Assembly (NCBI GenBank): GCA_019422005.1
Contig: JAHZEF010000051.1
Coordinates: forward strand, 1 to 6,840
Reading direction: 5' to 3'
Length of the DNA: 6,840 bases
Source of the DNA: Clostridiales bacterium
GTDB taxonomy: Bacteria > Bacillota > Clostridia > Oscillospirales > Oscillospiraceae
The notes beneath the pieces are model-generated. The model did not search any database. It saw only the letters and a program-made list of their open reading frames with translations, and was not told the DNA's origin. Shown in pieces: positions 6,359-6,840 of this stretch (positions within the stretch are counted from its first letter, which is position 1; each line of letters opens with the position of its first letter). A program made the translations under genes and the position numbers.

Positions 6359-6460
6359 ATGGAAAACACCAATCAGAATAAAAACCAGTCTCAGAACAAG
6401 AGCCAGAACAAGGCGCAGAATAAGGCCCAAAACAAGGCGCAGGATAAAGACTGCAAATAA
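6359..6460 (+). CDS. Small Gln/Asn/Lys-rich tetrapeptide-repeat protein (33 residues), possibly spore-associated
   Basis: ATG 6359 is preceded by GGAGG (6345-6349) with a 9-base spacer, an excellent ribosome site for so short a frame. The protein starts MENTNQNKNQS and then runs in four-residue units, QNKS, QNKA, QNKA, QNKA, QDKD, from residue 12 to 31, ending in CK. It is highly polar, basic overall, has no hydrophobic segment and holds one cysteine (C32). The 12-base units at 6392-6451 use different synonymous codons (CAG/CAA, AAC/AAT, GCG/GCC), which suggests that the protein sequence is what is kept. Its position between spoVAE and a strong terminator, in the same direction, suggests co-expression in the forespore. 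The composition recalls small spore proteins such as gamma-type SASP, but I see no homology, so the function is unknown. Confidence 0.7.
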   Translation: MENTNQNKNQSQNKSQNKAQNKAQNKAQDKDCK

Positions 6461-6472
6461 AACCATGCTGAC

Positions 6473-6515
6473 CATGCGGCAGGATTTCAAATGAAATCCT
6501 GCCGCATGACGTTTT
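6473..6515. terminator. Perfect 16-bp hairpin terminator between convergent genes
   Basis: The arms CATGCGGCAGGATTTC (6473-6488) and GAAATCCTGCCGCATG (6493-6508) pair without mismatch around the loop AAAT. On the plus strand TTTT follows at 6512-6515. On the minus strand a short TTTT (complement of 6459-6463) follows after about a dozen bases. It starts 12 bases after the small gene stop and 5 bases beyond the addA stop, so it probably serves both convergent transcripts, more strongly the plus-strand one. Confidence 0.85.
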
Positions 6516-6840
6516 ATGGAATTTCCACGGCGCACCCGGTGGACAGAAAGTAAAGCAGACGGTGACAGACCGGCTGACGATAAATGCGCTCCAATGCCAT
6601 GGAATACGCTTTCAGCTGCCCCGTGTAGCGCGCGGCCCGTTCCGCCTCCCGTCCCGGACTAACGGAATCCGTTTTAAAATCGATTACAGTCAGCCCGTTC
6701 GGTTCCAGAAGCAGGCAGTCCACAACGCCCTGCAGCATAATTTTTTCCCCTGTCACAGAGCGGTCGTATATACTGCCGTCCATCAGTATGGAAAACTTCA
6801 TTTCACGTTCCACATGGCTGCAGCTCAGAATTTTCCGACC
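6514..6840 (-). CDS. addA: AddA-type ATP-dependent helicase/nuclease, C-terminal nuclease end (start outside window)
   Basis: The minus-strand frame is open to the right edge, giving 108 residues that end at a stop on 6514-6516. It shows the RecB-type PD-(D/E)XK nuclease core: GVVDCLL supplies the first metal aspartate, then GLTVIDFKTDS supplies the D-x-K catalytic pair. A QxxxY-like motif follows as RYTGQLKAYSMAL, then LLYFLS near the end. This order and C-terminal position match AddA, which with AddB processes double-strand DNA ends for RecA. The GTG at 6813 is internal, because coding sequence continues upstream (SHVERE, as in AddA). Other UvrD/RecB-like fusions with the same nuclease domain are possible but less likely. 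The gene converges on the spoVA cluster and its stop touches the terminator T-run. Confidence 0.83.
   Translation of the reverse strand, partial: GRKILSCSHVEREMKFSILMDGSIYDRSVTGEKIMLQGVVDCLLLEPNGLTVIDFKTDSVSPGREAERAARYTGQLKAYSMALERIYRQPVCHRLLYFLSTGCAVEIP

Noticed and set aside
6392..6451. 12-base tandem repeat considered as a microsatellite or CRISPR-like array
   Set aside because: The period is in frame, units differ at synonymous positions and the repeat is explained by the QNKA protein; there are no spacers.

Overview
The window is about 55% GC by eye and reads as the chromosome of an endospore-forming Clostridia member. The evidence is spoVAD and spoVAE homologues, an AddA-type recombination nuclease and Firmicutes-style Shine-Dalgarno sites. 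A family such as Oscillospiraceae is only an inference from composition and gene style.

Left half (1-4145): one co-directional, tightly packed plus-strand operon. It holds the 3' end of a PdxA-family 4-phospho-hydroxyacid dehydrogenase, a zinc-dependent medium-chain dehydrogenase (201-1241), a DUF1537 four-carbon acid sugar kinase (1261-2523), a TIM-barrel sugar isomerase/epimerase (2520-3311) and a GntR/FCD regulator read from a TTG start (3372-4049). A rho-independent terminator at 4106-4145 closes it. The set fits catabolism of a four-carbon sugar acid of the threonate/erythronate type. In that scheme a sugar or acid is oxidised or isomerised, phosphorylated on C4 by the DUF1537 kinase, then oxidised and decarboxylated by the PdxA homologue to dihydroxyacetone phosphate. 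The regulator would sense a pathway acid. The exact substrate cannot be read from the sequence.

Middle (4146-4881): about 735 bases with no convincing gene on either strand, but with several short perfect inverted repeats. It ends at a good sigma-G-like -10 element just ahead of spoVAD.

Right half (4882-6840): spoVAD and spoVAE, which encode parts of the spore dipicolinic-acid channel, without the spoVAC gene that usually precedes them. A 33-residue protein made largely of QNKA/QNKS repeats follows. A perfect 16-bp hairpin then separates this cluster from the convergent 3' end of an addA-like gene on the minus strand. The most unusual items are the tiny repeat protein attached to the spoVA cluster and the long hairpin-containing gap where spoVAC would be expected.
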